Source of the DNA: Anaerolineae bacterium | Lineage (GTDB): Bacteria; Chloroflexota; Anaerolineae; DUEN01 | Direction of reading: 5' to 3' | Length of the DNA stretch: 47,923 nucleotides | Assembly (NCBI GenBank): GCA_025060615.1 | Contig: JANXBS010000026.1 | Span: 1 to 47,923 of the forward strand | Shown: positions 37,338-43,848 of the stretch, one piece after another | Numbering within the stretch: the stretch's first letter is position 1 | How the letters are laid out: each line of letters starts with the position of its first letter | Program-made: the position numbers and the translations under genes | Notes under the pieces: model-generated | The model's database searches: none | Told to the model about the DNA's origin: nothing | What the model saw: only the letters and a program-made list of their open reading frames with translations

Positions 37338-38030
37338 TTATATTTGAACAAACCGCGACGATTCCAGCACGAATACAGTGGCGCCATGCGCAGGGCCGCC
37401 CGTCTCGGACGGAACTGCTGCCTCATGAGGCCGACAGTGGGCCTGGATGAGGCCGAGCACTTCGTCCACCTTCCCCGCTTCAACCCCGGTGAGAAGCGTC
37501 ACGTTGCCCCGGCGCCAGAACGCGCCTGCGGTATTGATGCGTGTCACCCGATGGCCGGCTGCTAGCAAGGCCCGGCTTACCGACTCAGCGTCGTCGCTGT
37601 GCACGATGGCAAGGATCAGGTTCATCGCTTCGACTCCTCCTCTAGCCTCCTGGCAGGGAGTTGCCTCTTCCATAGCGGAGGGGCTATCACTGCCTGATAA
37701 GCGCGCAAAGCGTTTCACCGGAAAGCTGAACACCGTAGCCCCTCCGATGACCACCTCTAGCGGGGTCACCACCGACATGGGCATGTGTGTAGCTTCAGTG
37801 CCGAACAGCATGGGATTCACCCATCCTCGGCGAGTTTGACAAGTGGCCCGGATAGTGGATAGGACATCTTCTACACGTTGATCCTCAATCCCGGTCAGGA
37901 TTGTCACGTTGCCCCGAGCCAGGAAGCCTCCTGTGGTATGGATACGGGTCACGCGAAACCCTTGTGCGTTCAGCCGTTCACACAGGAGATCGGCGTCTTC
38001 GTCCTGAACAATGGCAAGCAGCAACTGCAT
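37338..38030 (-). CDS. Tandem c-di-AMP receptor protein (two fused DarA/PstA-like P-II domains)
   Basis: A 230-residue protein with two copies of the cyclic-di-AMP receptor domain. Copy 1 (about 1-110): LLLAIVQDEDADLL, FRVTRIHTTGGFLARGNVT, GIEDQRVEDVL, then GGATVFSFPVKRF. Copy 2 (from about residue 136): LILAIVHSDDAES, HRVTRINTAGAFWRRGNVT, GVEAGKVDEVL, then HGATVFVLESSRF. These match the 109-residue DarA/PstA proteins, which bind c-di-AMP as trimers. A linker of about 25 residues joins them. The start at 38030 has AGGGGG 6 nt upstream (an ATG at 38036 is too close). An internal ATG at 37625 has its own GAGGAGG, so copy 2 could also be made separately. A c-di-AMP riboswitch lies in the leader. 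Confidence 0.9.
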   Translation of the reverse strand: MQLLLAIVQDEDADLLCERLNAQGFRVTRIHTTGGFLARGNVTILTGIEDQRVEDVLSTIRATCQTRRGWVNPMLFGTEATHMPMSVVTPLEVVIGGATVFSFPVKRFARLSGSDSPSAMEEATPCQEARGGVEAMNLILAIVHSDDAESVSRALLAAGHRVTRINTAGAFWRRGNVTLLTGVEAGKVDEVLGLIQAHCRPHEAAVPSETGGPAHGATVFVLESSRFVQI

Positions 38031-38091
38031 AGTCATCCCCCCTGCTATTGAGCAAAGTTTTTTGTCCTGTCAAGGATCACATGAATAGCCG

Positions 38092-38117
38092 TAAGAAAGC
38101 AAGGGCCTCTCCCTTGC
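38092..38117 (-). terminator. Possible riboswitch-linked terminator hairpin
   Basis: On the minus strand, GCAAGGG and CCCTTGC (7 bp, 5-nt loop) are followed by TTTCTT, about 60 nt before the receptor start. Placed between the c-di-AMP aptamer and the gene, it may be the expression platform. The U-tract is modest. Confidence 0.5.
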
Positions 38118-38307
38118 GCTTCACAGGCAAACCAGTAAATATTCACTGGCCTGCGCCCTCGCTGACGAAGGCGATTGTCAGGCTTTACCTAGCTTCTTGG
38201 CCAACTTATTCGCTTGGCTGTTGGCGATGCAAGCGAATGGGAGAGACAGGAAGGGCAAAAGCGTGACACGCGGGATGCGCCGCCGGCCGCGGATGGCCAC
38301 GTGCGCT

Positions 38308-38442
38308 CCTGCCTCTTCCGACTGCCTGCGAGGTTAGCTGACGGGTTCGGGCCGGAAGATGAGCCCTACGCATGCAGCAAGACTGCCATGCGATTCACCC
38401 CAAGCATTGGTTCCCCCGCCTTCCCACGGAAGTTCGGCTTGC
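38308..38442 (-). ncRNA. Cyclic di-AMP riboswitch (ydaO/yuaA class) in the leader of the receptor gene
   Basis: Read on the minus strand, the conserved blocks of the ydaO/yuaA aptamer appear in order: AGCCGAAC (near 38439), GGCGGGGGAACC (38420-38409), GGGGTGAATC (38401-38392), TAGGG then CCCGAACCCGTCAGC followed by TAACCTCGCAGGC (38351-38324), and GGAAGAGG near the end. This is the arrangement I know from actinobacterial rpf leaders. Ligand binding by this class usually turns expression off. It starts right after a sigma70-like promoter and lies upstream of the tandem c-di-AMP receptor gene. A leader of about 280 nt separates aptamer and gene, with a 9-bp hairpin at 38208-38238 and a possible terminator at 38099-38117. 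Exact borders are estimates. Confidence 0.88.
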
Positions 38443-38448
38443 CAAGAG

Positions 38449-38477
38449 AGTATAGCGTATAAAGCTACAAAGGTCAA
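38449..38477 (-). promoter_or_regulatory. Sigma70-type promoter of the riboswitch transcript
   Basis: On the minus strand -35 TTGACC (38477-38472), a 17-nt spacer and -10 TATACT (38454-38449). The start is expected near 38442, exactly where the aptamer begins. Confidence 0.8.
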
Positions 38478-38506
38478 ACTCTGGCGGAAGAGAACCGGCT
38501 CTTCGG

Positions 38507-38860
38507 TTAGGGGCTTCGCTTTTCCAGCCCCAGCACACGCACGACTGGGACGACAAAGAGCAGGCCAGTGTGATGGCGCGTAAAATCGCCAATGACTTGT
38601 TCGGTCGCTGCAATCACCTTTTCGACCGTCGCCTCATCTGGGATCACGCTGAACAATACGCGGTGATGCGACTCCCGGCTGGCTAGGAGATCACGCAAAG
38701 AGGGGATCAGCGGCAAATCATCGCGCATGGCACCTCGCAGATGCCCTAGGCCAGTGCTCTCCAGGATTGTCACCCCGGGGACCCCCGTCTCCTCCCAGGC
38801 GTCCAGGACCGCTGAACACTGCTCTAGGCTGTCCAACACGAAAACCACGAGATAAGCCAT
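38507..38860 (-). CDS. P-II-like signal-transduction protein
   Basis: A 117-residue protein with a P-II/CutA-like ferredoxin fold pattern: YLVVFVLDSLEQCSAVLDAWEETGVPGVTILES at the start, a variable loop in the middle and HRVLFSVIPDEATVEKVIAATEQVIGDF, then GLLFVVPVVRVLG. The ATG at 38860 has AGGGG upstream; the longer open frame would run into the antiporter gene. It follows the antiporter by 23 nt, so it is probably its cytoplasmic regulator, a pairing known for P-II-like proteins and transporters. The uridylylated Tyr of GlnB is not evident. The ligand is unknown; an adenine nucleotide is an inference. Confidence 0.8.
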   Translation of the reverse strand: MAYLVVFVLDSLEQCSAVLDAWEETGVPGVTILESTGLGHLRGAMRDDLPLIPSLRDLLASRESHHRVLFSVIPDEATVEKVIAATEQVIGDFTRHHTGLLFVVPVVRVLGLEKRSP

Positions 38861-38883
38861 AAAAACCCCTTTGTTTCCAAGCT

Positions 38884-40104
38884 TCAGGATGTGGTCGCTG
38901 AGACCTCGCTGGGCTTCCACTTGCCCGCCGCCGGGTAAAGCGCGCGCAGCAGTAGCGGCGTCACCAACGTGGTGACCAGCACCATGAGCACCACCGTTGC
39001 GAACACCTCCGGCTTCACCAGGCCAGCTCCCATCGTCACCGAGGCAACGATGAGCCCGACTTCGCCGCGAGAGATCATGCCCACCCCCAGCCGCAGGGCC
39101 TCCCCGAAAGAAAACCCGCCGATCCACGCTCCAGAGCCACATCCGATGATCTTAGAAATGATAGCCGCGCCTATGATGACTAAGGCAAACGGCAGCCCTC
39201 TCAGCCCCAGCACTCGGGCATCCGTCTCCAGGCCGATGCTCACAAAGAACACTGGGACCAGCCAAGCATAAGCCAGCGTGTGCATGCGCGTCTCAATGAC
39301 CTGTCGGATCATCGTCCGACCAAACAGTAAGCCGGCCAGAAAGGCTCCGGTGATGGCAGCGACACCTCCTAGCGCCTCAGCCGCCCAGGCATATAGCAGC
39401 CCAACGACGATGGCTAGGGCCATCTCTCCTTCGCTGATGGGCAGCTGGGCGACAATCGCGCTTAGGCGCAAGAGGAGCTGCCCCCCCAAGGCAAGCGCCA
39501 GCACAAAGAACAGCAGCATCCTCATTAGTGTCCAGAAGATAGCCAGCACGCTGCCAGTCCCTCCGGTCAGCGCCATAGCAAATGAAAGGAGCAAAACCAC
39601 CAACACGTCATCCGCCACTGCTGCACCTAACAGGCCCATGCCCACCCTGCTGCGCAGCACTCCCAGCTCCATTAGGGTCTGGGCCGAAATGCTGACACTA
39701 GTGGCTGCCAACGCCAAGCCGAAGAAGAAGCCCTCCTTTAGGCTATAGCCGAAGGGCAGCCCGGCAATCACCGCCAGTACGATGGGGGTAATCACCCCCA
39801 TGATCCCCGCTAACATGGCCGGCCGGCCGGCATGTTTCATCGTGTCCAGGTCCACCTCCAGCCCGGCGATGAACATCAAAAACAGCACCCCCAAATGGGC
39901 CAAATCATGGATGGTTTCTCCCAGGTGTTCGCTGCTGAAGACAGACCAGTGCAGCATATCCAAGGCCGTGGGTCCTAGGAGAAGGCCAGCTAACAGCTCT
40001 CCCAATACGGCTGGCTGGCCCAGGCGCGCGCTCACATAGCCGGTTCCTTTAGCTGCCACGATAATGAGCGTTAAAGCCAATAAGAGCTGTAGGAATGGGT
40101 CCAT
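38884..40104 (-). CDS. CPA2-family cation:proton antiporter (membrane domain only)
   Basis: A 406-residue integral membrane protein with about 12-13 helices. Family markers are LGELLAGLLLGP, HLGVLFLMFIAGLEVDL, the ion-binding Asp pair in GAAVADDVLVV, and ISRGEVGLIVAS in the last third. It exchanges Na+ or K+ for protons across the inner membrane. KefB/KefC relatives carry a C-terminal RCK domain; here the protein ends soon after the membrane part, and a P-II-like gene follows instead, suggesting control in trans. It begins 17 nt after the aldolase gene in the same operon. Confidence 0.93.
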   Translation of the reverse strand: MDPFLQLLLALTLIIVAAKGTGYVSARLGQPAVLGELLAGLLLGPTALDMLHWSVFSSEHLGETIHDLAHLGVLFLMFIAGLEVDLDTMKHAGRPAMLAGIMGVITPIVLAVIAGLPFGYSLKEGFFFGLALAATSVSISAQTLMELGVLRSRVGMGLLGAAVADDVLVVLLLSFAMALTGGTGSVLAIFWTLMRMLLFFVLALALGGQLLLRLSAIVAQLPISEGEMALAIVVGLLYAWAAEALGGVAAITGAFLAGLLFGRTMIRQVIETRMHTLAYAWLVPVFFVSIGLETDARVLGLRGLPFALVIIGAAIISKIIGCGSGAWIGGFSFGEALRLGVGMISRGEVGLIVASVTMGAGLVKPEVFATVVLMVLVTTLVTPLLLRALYPAAGKWKPSEVSATTS

Positions 40105-40121
40105 AGGAGTCCGGCCTTTCT

Positions 40122-41009
40122 CTAGAGGCCTTTCAAGGCGCGGCGAAGCTCATCCACCTGCGTTGCGGAAAGCGGCTGAAGTGGTGGGCGCGGCGGCCCT
40201 GGATCAGGCCCTACCAGCGAGAGCGCAGCCTTGGTGGCTGCGACCACTTCGCCCTGAAGCACTGCGTGAACGATTCTATTGGCCATGGCCTGCTGGCGGG
40301 CCGCTTCAGCCCAATTCCCTTCTTGATATGCCCCCCACAGGCGCACATACACCTGCGGGATGAAGTTCACCGTGGCACCGACCAAACCGCAAGCGCCCAG
40401 GGCCAACGCCGGCAAGAAGAGCTCGTCATGGCCACAGAAGATCGCCAGCGCGTCGCCGTGCTCCAACGCCATCGTATGCAGATCGAACAGGTCATAGGAC
40501 GAGTGTTTCAGACCTACGATCGTCGGGATCTCCCGCCGAAGACGGCTCAATAAAGCGGGCGTAATGATGATGCCTGTGTTGCGTGGGATGTTATAGGCGA
40601 AGAGCGGCAAGTTGTCCGCTGCCATTGCTACGTTCTGGTAGTGGGCGACGATGGCGTCATCGTTTAGGTGCCAGTAGAAAGGCGGTAGGCAGGCAATGCC
40701 ATCGGCGCCGATCCGGGCAGCATGGGCAGCTAGCGCGGCCGCAAGGCGCGTGGACAGCGCGCCCACGTGAACGATCACCTTCACACGGCCGCGCGCGGCG
40801 TCCACTGCCGTTTCGGCCACCGCGCGGCGCTCATCTTCATCCAGTAACAGCCCCTCGCCGGTGCCACCACACACCCACAGGCCGTGGACGCCGCGCTCGA
40901 TGAGCCAGGCGATGAGGTCACGCAACCGCGCAAGGTCCACCGAGCCATCGGCTGAATAAGGGGTGACCAAAGCACAATACACGCCTCGAAAACGAAGGGA
41001 CCGCATCAT
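40122..41009 (-). CDS. DapA-family (dihydrodipicolinate synthase / N-acetylneuraminate lyase-like) aldolase
   Basis: A 295-residue class I aldolase TIM barrel. Motifs: VTPYSADGSVD at the start, GGTGEGLLLDEDER (pyruvate-binding loop), Tyr139 in FAYNIPRNTG and Schiff-base Lys168 in IVGLKHSS. It condenses or releases pyruvate with an aldehyde. The start is ATG 41009 or the adjacent ATG 41006; AGGTGAG precedes both. A longer frame reaches 41087 but would begin upstream of the predicted transcription start. It is the first gene of an operon with the antiporter and P-II-like genes. Whether it works in lysine synthesis or sugar-acid catabolism is not clear. Confidence 0.9.
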   Translation of the reverse strand: MMRSLRFRGVYCALVTPYSADGSVDLARLRDLIAWLIERGVHGLWVCGGTGEGLLLDEDERRAVAETAVDAARGRVKVIVHVGALSTRLAAALAAHAARIGADGIACLPPFYWHLNDDAIVAHYQNVAMAADNLPLFAYNIPRNTGIIITPALLSRLRREIPTIVGLKHSSYDLFDLHTMALEHGDALAIFCGHDELFLPALALGACGLVGATVNFIPQVYVRLWGAYQEGNWAEAARQQAMANRIVHAVLQGEVVAATKAALSLVGPDPGPPRPPLQPLSATQVDELRRALKGL

Positions 41010-41033
41010 CTCACCTGTTGATTGAGGCCTGAA

Positions 41034-41050
41034 GTTGCCCTCAGGGCAAC
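41034..41050. promoter_or_regulatory. Palindrome at the start of the aldolase-antiporter transcript (candidate operator)
   Basis: A perfect inverted repeat GTTGCCC-TCA-GGGCAAC lies just downstream of the predicted transcription start (~41052). A repressor there would block the operon; it could also be a 5' mRNA hairpin. Confidence 0.5.
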
Positions 41051-41058
41051 TGAAAGGG

Positions 41059-41087
41059 ATCATACAATCAGCCAGATGAGGTGTCAA
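41059..41087 (-). promoter_or_regulatory. Sigma70-type promoter of the aldolase-antiporter-P-II operon
   Basis: On the minus strand -35 TTGACA (41087-41082), 17-nt spacer, -10 TATGAT (41064-41059). This close match to consensus leaves a short leader of about 43 nt. Confidence 0.82.
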
Positions 41088-41204
41088 ACTGGTTTCCTAC
41101 CAAGGTTTTTCGAGTCGAATTGTTTCTTTGGTGACCATTCCCCTAAAGCCGACGATTCCGGCGATGGCTGGTCAACGGCTTGACGACAAAGGGAAAAACG
41201 CAGA

Positions 41205-41233
41205 TTGACAAAAGCAGCCCAGCCGTGTATACT
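41205..41233 (+). promoter_or_regulatory. Sigma70-type promoter of the pheS T-box transcript
   Basis: -35 TTGACA (41205-41210), 17-nt spacer, -10 TATACT (41228-41233). Transcription should begin near 41240, directly at the 5' side of the T-box leader. Confidence 0.88.
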
Positions 41234-41239
41234 CCACCT

Positions 41240-41557
41240 GTGATTAAGCGCCTGAAGTCCAGTTCACAAAGGCGATGACGGAGAGGAGTAGGCGAGCGGA
41301 AAGCCTACAGGGAGGTCAGGTCATAGACTGAGAGCCTGGCTGGGTGGAACGTCGCCGAAGTTCGCTCCTGAGCTGACGGGTGAACGCCCATCCATTTTGG
41401 ATAGGCTAGTAGTCCGCTCCGGAGGCCCACCGTTATCAGGGCACCCGATCGCCTGTCAGGGCTGTCGGGCGGAGAGGCCGGCAGGAGCCGGCAAGCAGGG
41501 TGGTACCGCGGAATGCGAAAGGTCGCACTCCGTCCCTGACGGGGTGCGGCTTTTTTT
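41240..41557 (+). ncRNA. T-box leader (tRNA-Phe-sensing riboswitch) upstream of pheS
   Basis: A leader of about 320 nt. The hallmark T-box sequence AGGGTGGTACCGCGG lies at 41497-41511 and pairs with the tRNA 3' end in the antiterminator. Stem I marks include GCGATGACGGAGAGGAGTAG at about 41272 (AG-rich motif). The specifier is best read as TTC at 41361-41363 within GAAGTTCGC, a phenylalanine codon, which agrees with the downstream gene. A terminator follows at 41524-41557. Uncharged tRNA-Phe should stabilise the antiterminator and allow pheS expression. The 5' end is set by the promoter; the specifier call is by position and identity only. Confidence 0.93.
41524..41557 (+). terminator. T-box intrinsic terminator
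   Basis: Stem CGCACTCCGT / ACGGGGTGCG (10 bp with one G-U, 5-nt loop) at 41524-41548, then GC and seven T's. It overlaps the region that competes with the T-box antiterminator. Confidence 0.92.
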
Positions 41558-41610
41558 ATTGAGCGGACCTCGCGAGCGTCTATTTGTGATACCTGCTAGG
41601 AGGGAGATGA

Positions 41611-42636
41611 ATGTTGGAGCAACTGCAGGCCCTGCAAGAGGAGGCGTTAACCGCCCTGGCGACAATCGAAGACCAGAGATCGCTGGACGCGTGGCGCGTG
41701 CGTTACCTAGGGCGGCGCGGTGCCCTGGCGACGATCATGGAAGGCATCGGCAAACTGCCGGCAGCGGAACGCCCGGCTGTGGGACAGATGGCCAATCAGG
41801 TTAAGCAGGCCCTGGAGGCCGCATACAGACAGCGACTGGCGGAGATCCGGACTGCCGAGATGCAAGCGCGGCTGGCAGCTGACGCGGTGGATGTGACGCT
41901 GCCCGGCCACCCCGTCGCGCTCGGCCGGCTGCATCCCACCTCCCAGACGTTGCGGCGCATCTATGAGATCTTCGCCGAAATGGGCTTCCAGGTGTACGAC
42001 GCCCGCGAGGTGGAGCTGGACGAGTACAACTTCGGCTTGCTCAACATGCCGCCTCACCATCCCGCGCGCGACATGTGGGATACCTTCTGGATCAGCGATC
42101 GCGTGCTGCTGCGCACACACACCAGTCCTGGCCAGATCCATGCCATGCGCGAGTTCTGCCCCGCGCCGATCCGGGTGATCTTGCCGGGGAAGTGCTATCG
42201 CTATGAACAGGTGACCGCGCGCGCCGATTTCATGTTCTACCAGGTGGAGGGATTGGCTGTTGGCCACCACATCACGCTGGCCGACCTCAAGGGCACAATG
42301 GAGACCTTCGCCCGCCGGTTCTACGGCGGCCAGCGGCGCGTGCGCTTCCGCGGCTCGTATTTCCCTTTCACTGAGCCTAGCGTCGAGGTGGATATGGACT
42401 GCATCCTCTGCGAGGGGAAGGGATGCCGCGTATGCAAATACACCGGCTGGCTGGAGATCGCCGGCGCGGGCATGGTGCATCCCACCGTGCTGCGCAACGG
42501 CGGCTACGATCCCGATGAGTTCACCGGCTTCGCCTTTGGCATGGGAGTAGAGCGTCCTACCATGCTCAAGTACGGGATTGATGACATCCGCTACTTTTAC
42601 TCAAACGATCTGAGATTCTTGAGCCAATTCTATTGA
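41611..42636 (+). CDS. pheS: Phenylalanine--tRNA ligase alpha subunit
   Basis: A 341-residue class II synthetase subunit. The N-terminal ~90 residues form the tRNA-binding coiled coil (LEQLQALQEEAL, WRVRYLGRRG). The catalytic domain shows motif 1 around EIFAEMGFQVYDAREVE, motif 2 (GKCYRYE) and motif 3 (GFAFGMGVERP). The Cys-rich insertion CILCEGKGCRVC resembles the one found in many bacterial PheS proteins. The ATG at 41611 follows AGGAGGGAG. It attaches Phe to tRNA-Phe together with PheT, and is controlled by the T-box leader. Its partner gene is separated from it by another gene. Confidence 0.97.
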   Translation: MLEQLQALQEEALTALATIEDQRSLDAWRVRYLGRRGALATIMEGIGKLPAAERPAVGQMANQVKQALEAAYRQRLAEIRTAEMQARLAADAVDVTLPGHPVALGRLHPTSQTLRRIYEIFAEMGFQVYDAREVELDEYNFGLLNMPPHHPARDMWDTFWISDRVLLRTHTSPGQIHAMREFCPAPIRVILPGKCYRYEQVTARADFMFYQVEGLAVGHHITLADLKGTMETFARRFYGGQRRVRFRGSYFPFTEPSVEVDMDCILCEGKGCRVCKYTGWLEIAGAGMVHPTVLRNGGYDPDEFTGFAFGMGVERPTMLKYGIDDIRYFYSNDLRFLSQFY

Positions 42637-42849
42637 CTTTTGTCTAGCGAGTAGCTCTGCGCTTTAACCGTGTTCTTTAGAGAGGTGCGGAGGGAACTTC
42701 CTCCGCAAAAAAGCTTCTTTTATTCCTGGCTCGGCTGGCCTCCCCTGTAGGCCAGGGAGGGCAGGTCAAAGGCTAGAAAAAAGCTTTTTCCCGGACCTCC
42801 TCGCTTCCGCAACTATGTTGAAGTGTCGTGATGCCAGAAGATTAATACG
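42637..42849. repeat. Hairpin-rich spacer after pheS with two copies of AAAAAAGCTTYTTT
   Basis: 213 nt without a gene. It has a stable hairpin (42686-42707, GCGGAGG/CCTCCGC), a second one (42735-42755, CTGGCCT/AGGCCAG) and two near-identical A6-GCTT-T-rich words at 42707-42721 and 42777-42789. None is a textbook terminator, although a T-rich run follows the first hairpin. It may reduce read-through from pheS or mark an insertion junction. Confidence 0.5.
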
Positions 42850-43839
42850 ATGAACTACGATGTAATCATAGTAGGAGCCAGCTTTGCTGGCCTCGCCGTT
42901 GCCACCCGCATTCGAGGACGCGTGCTGGTCATTGACGCAAAGCCTCTAGGATCTGAGCAGACCTCCGCCTGTGCGACCTTGGTGAAGTCGGTGGAGAGCC
43001 TTGGGGCCCAGGAGGCGATCTTGCAGGTTCATCCATATTGGGTGCTTCACCTAAGAGGCCATGCACGAACCTATCCGCTTGTCTATCCGTTTTGCACCGT
43101 ATCATACGAGAAACTCTGCCAGATCTTGTTTCATCGTTCCTCGAGCGAATTTCTGCTGGCGAAAGTTCAAGGGCTGAGGGATGGAAAGGTGCTAACTACA
43201 GAGGGCGAGTTCGTAGCCCCCTTCATCGTGGACGCGTCAGGATGGCGGGCGGTGTTGGCGAGCTCCTGTCAGCCCGGCTTTGTCCGACGGCAAGATTTGG
43301 TTGTAGGTATCGAGACAGAAGTTCCTTTTGCAGACTCGGGATTGCACTTCTGGCTGTTCCCACGTTACCCGGGCTACTTCTGGCACTTCCCTTGTGACGG
43401 AATGACGCGATTCGGCGTAATTACCTATCGGCCTCGGCGGAACCTCAAAGGGGATCTGGCAACGTTCATGAACGAGCAATTCGGCCTCGCACTCGGGTCC
43501 ATTCACGGGGGACAGCTCCCAACCAGACTGAGGAGGCCTGTTATAGGCCATCTGTTCGTCGTTGGCGATGCGGCAGGCCATTGTTTAGGCCTCACCGGCG
43601 AGGGAATTCGGCTGGCCTTTCGCTTCGGCCAGATCCTGGGCGATCTGATCCAGCTTTGTCTTGACGGCGCCATCAGCCAAGAGACCGCCCTTCGGGAGTA
43701 CGAAGAACAGGTCAAGAGGCATCAACGCACTTTTCAGGTCATGACCTTTTTACAGAAGGCTTTTCCCTATCTTCCGCTGTCCTTGGTTGACTGGATTGCC
43801 GGGGTTTTCGAAGGGGGACAACATGACACCGCCACGTGA
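42850..43839 (+). CDS. FAD-dependent oxidoreductase, geranylgeranyl-reductase-like
   Basis: A 329-residue flavoprotein. It begins with a Rossmann dinucleotide motif, YDVIIVGASFAGLAVA (GxSxxG variant), and has the second FAD motif LFVVGDAAGHCLGLTGEGIRLAF near residue 235. The family reduces isoprenoid chains or carries out related oxidations. It lies between pheS and pheT, with only 9 nt to pheT, and so is probably transcribed with them. It has no known link to tRNA charging. The DNA seems somewhat less G+C-rich at the 5' end than pheS and pheT, hinting at later insertion. Confidence 0.85.
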   Translation: MNYDVIIVGASFAGLAVATRIRGRVLVIDAKPLGSEQTSACATLVKSVESLGAQEAILQVHPYWVLHLRGHARTYPLVYPFCTVSYEKLCQILFHRSSSEFLLAKVQGLRDGKVLTTEGEFVAPFIVDASGWRAVLASSCQPGFVRRQDLVVGIETEVPFADSGLHFWLFPRYPGYFWHFPCDGMTRFGVITYRPRRNLKGDLATFMNEQFGLALGSIHGGQLPTRLRRPVIGHLFVVGDAAGHCLGLTGEGIRLAFRFGQILGDLIQLCLDGAISQETALREYEEQVKRHQRTFQVMTFLQKAFPYLPLSLVDWIAGVFEGGQHDTAT

Positions 43840-43848
43840 GGTGATGCC

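Noticed and set aside
37322-37483. N-terminal extension of the B12-binding frame
   Set aside because: It overlaps the coding end of the c-di-AMP receptor gene and does not resemble protein sequence; the ATG at 37321 fits the domain start.
38048-38462. Short plus-strand frames between the receptor and P-II-like genes
   Set aside because: They are opposite the c-di-AMP riboswitch and leader, where conserved RNA blocks explain the sequence better.
38861-39142. N-terminal extension of the P-II-like frame
   Set aside because: It overlaps the antiporter's coding end in another frame; ATG 38860 has a ribosome site and matches the domain start.
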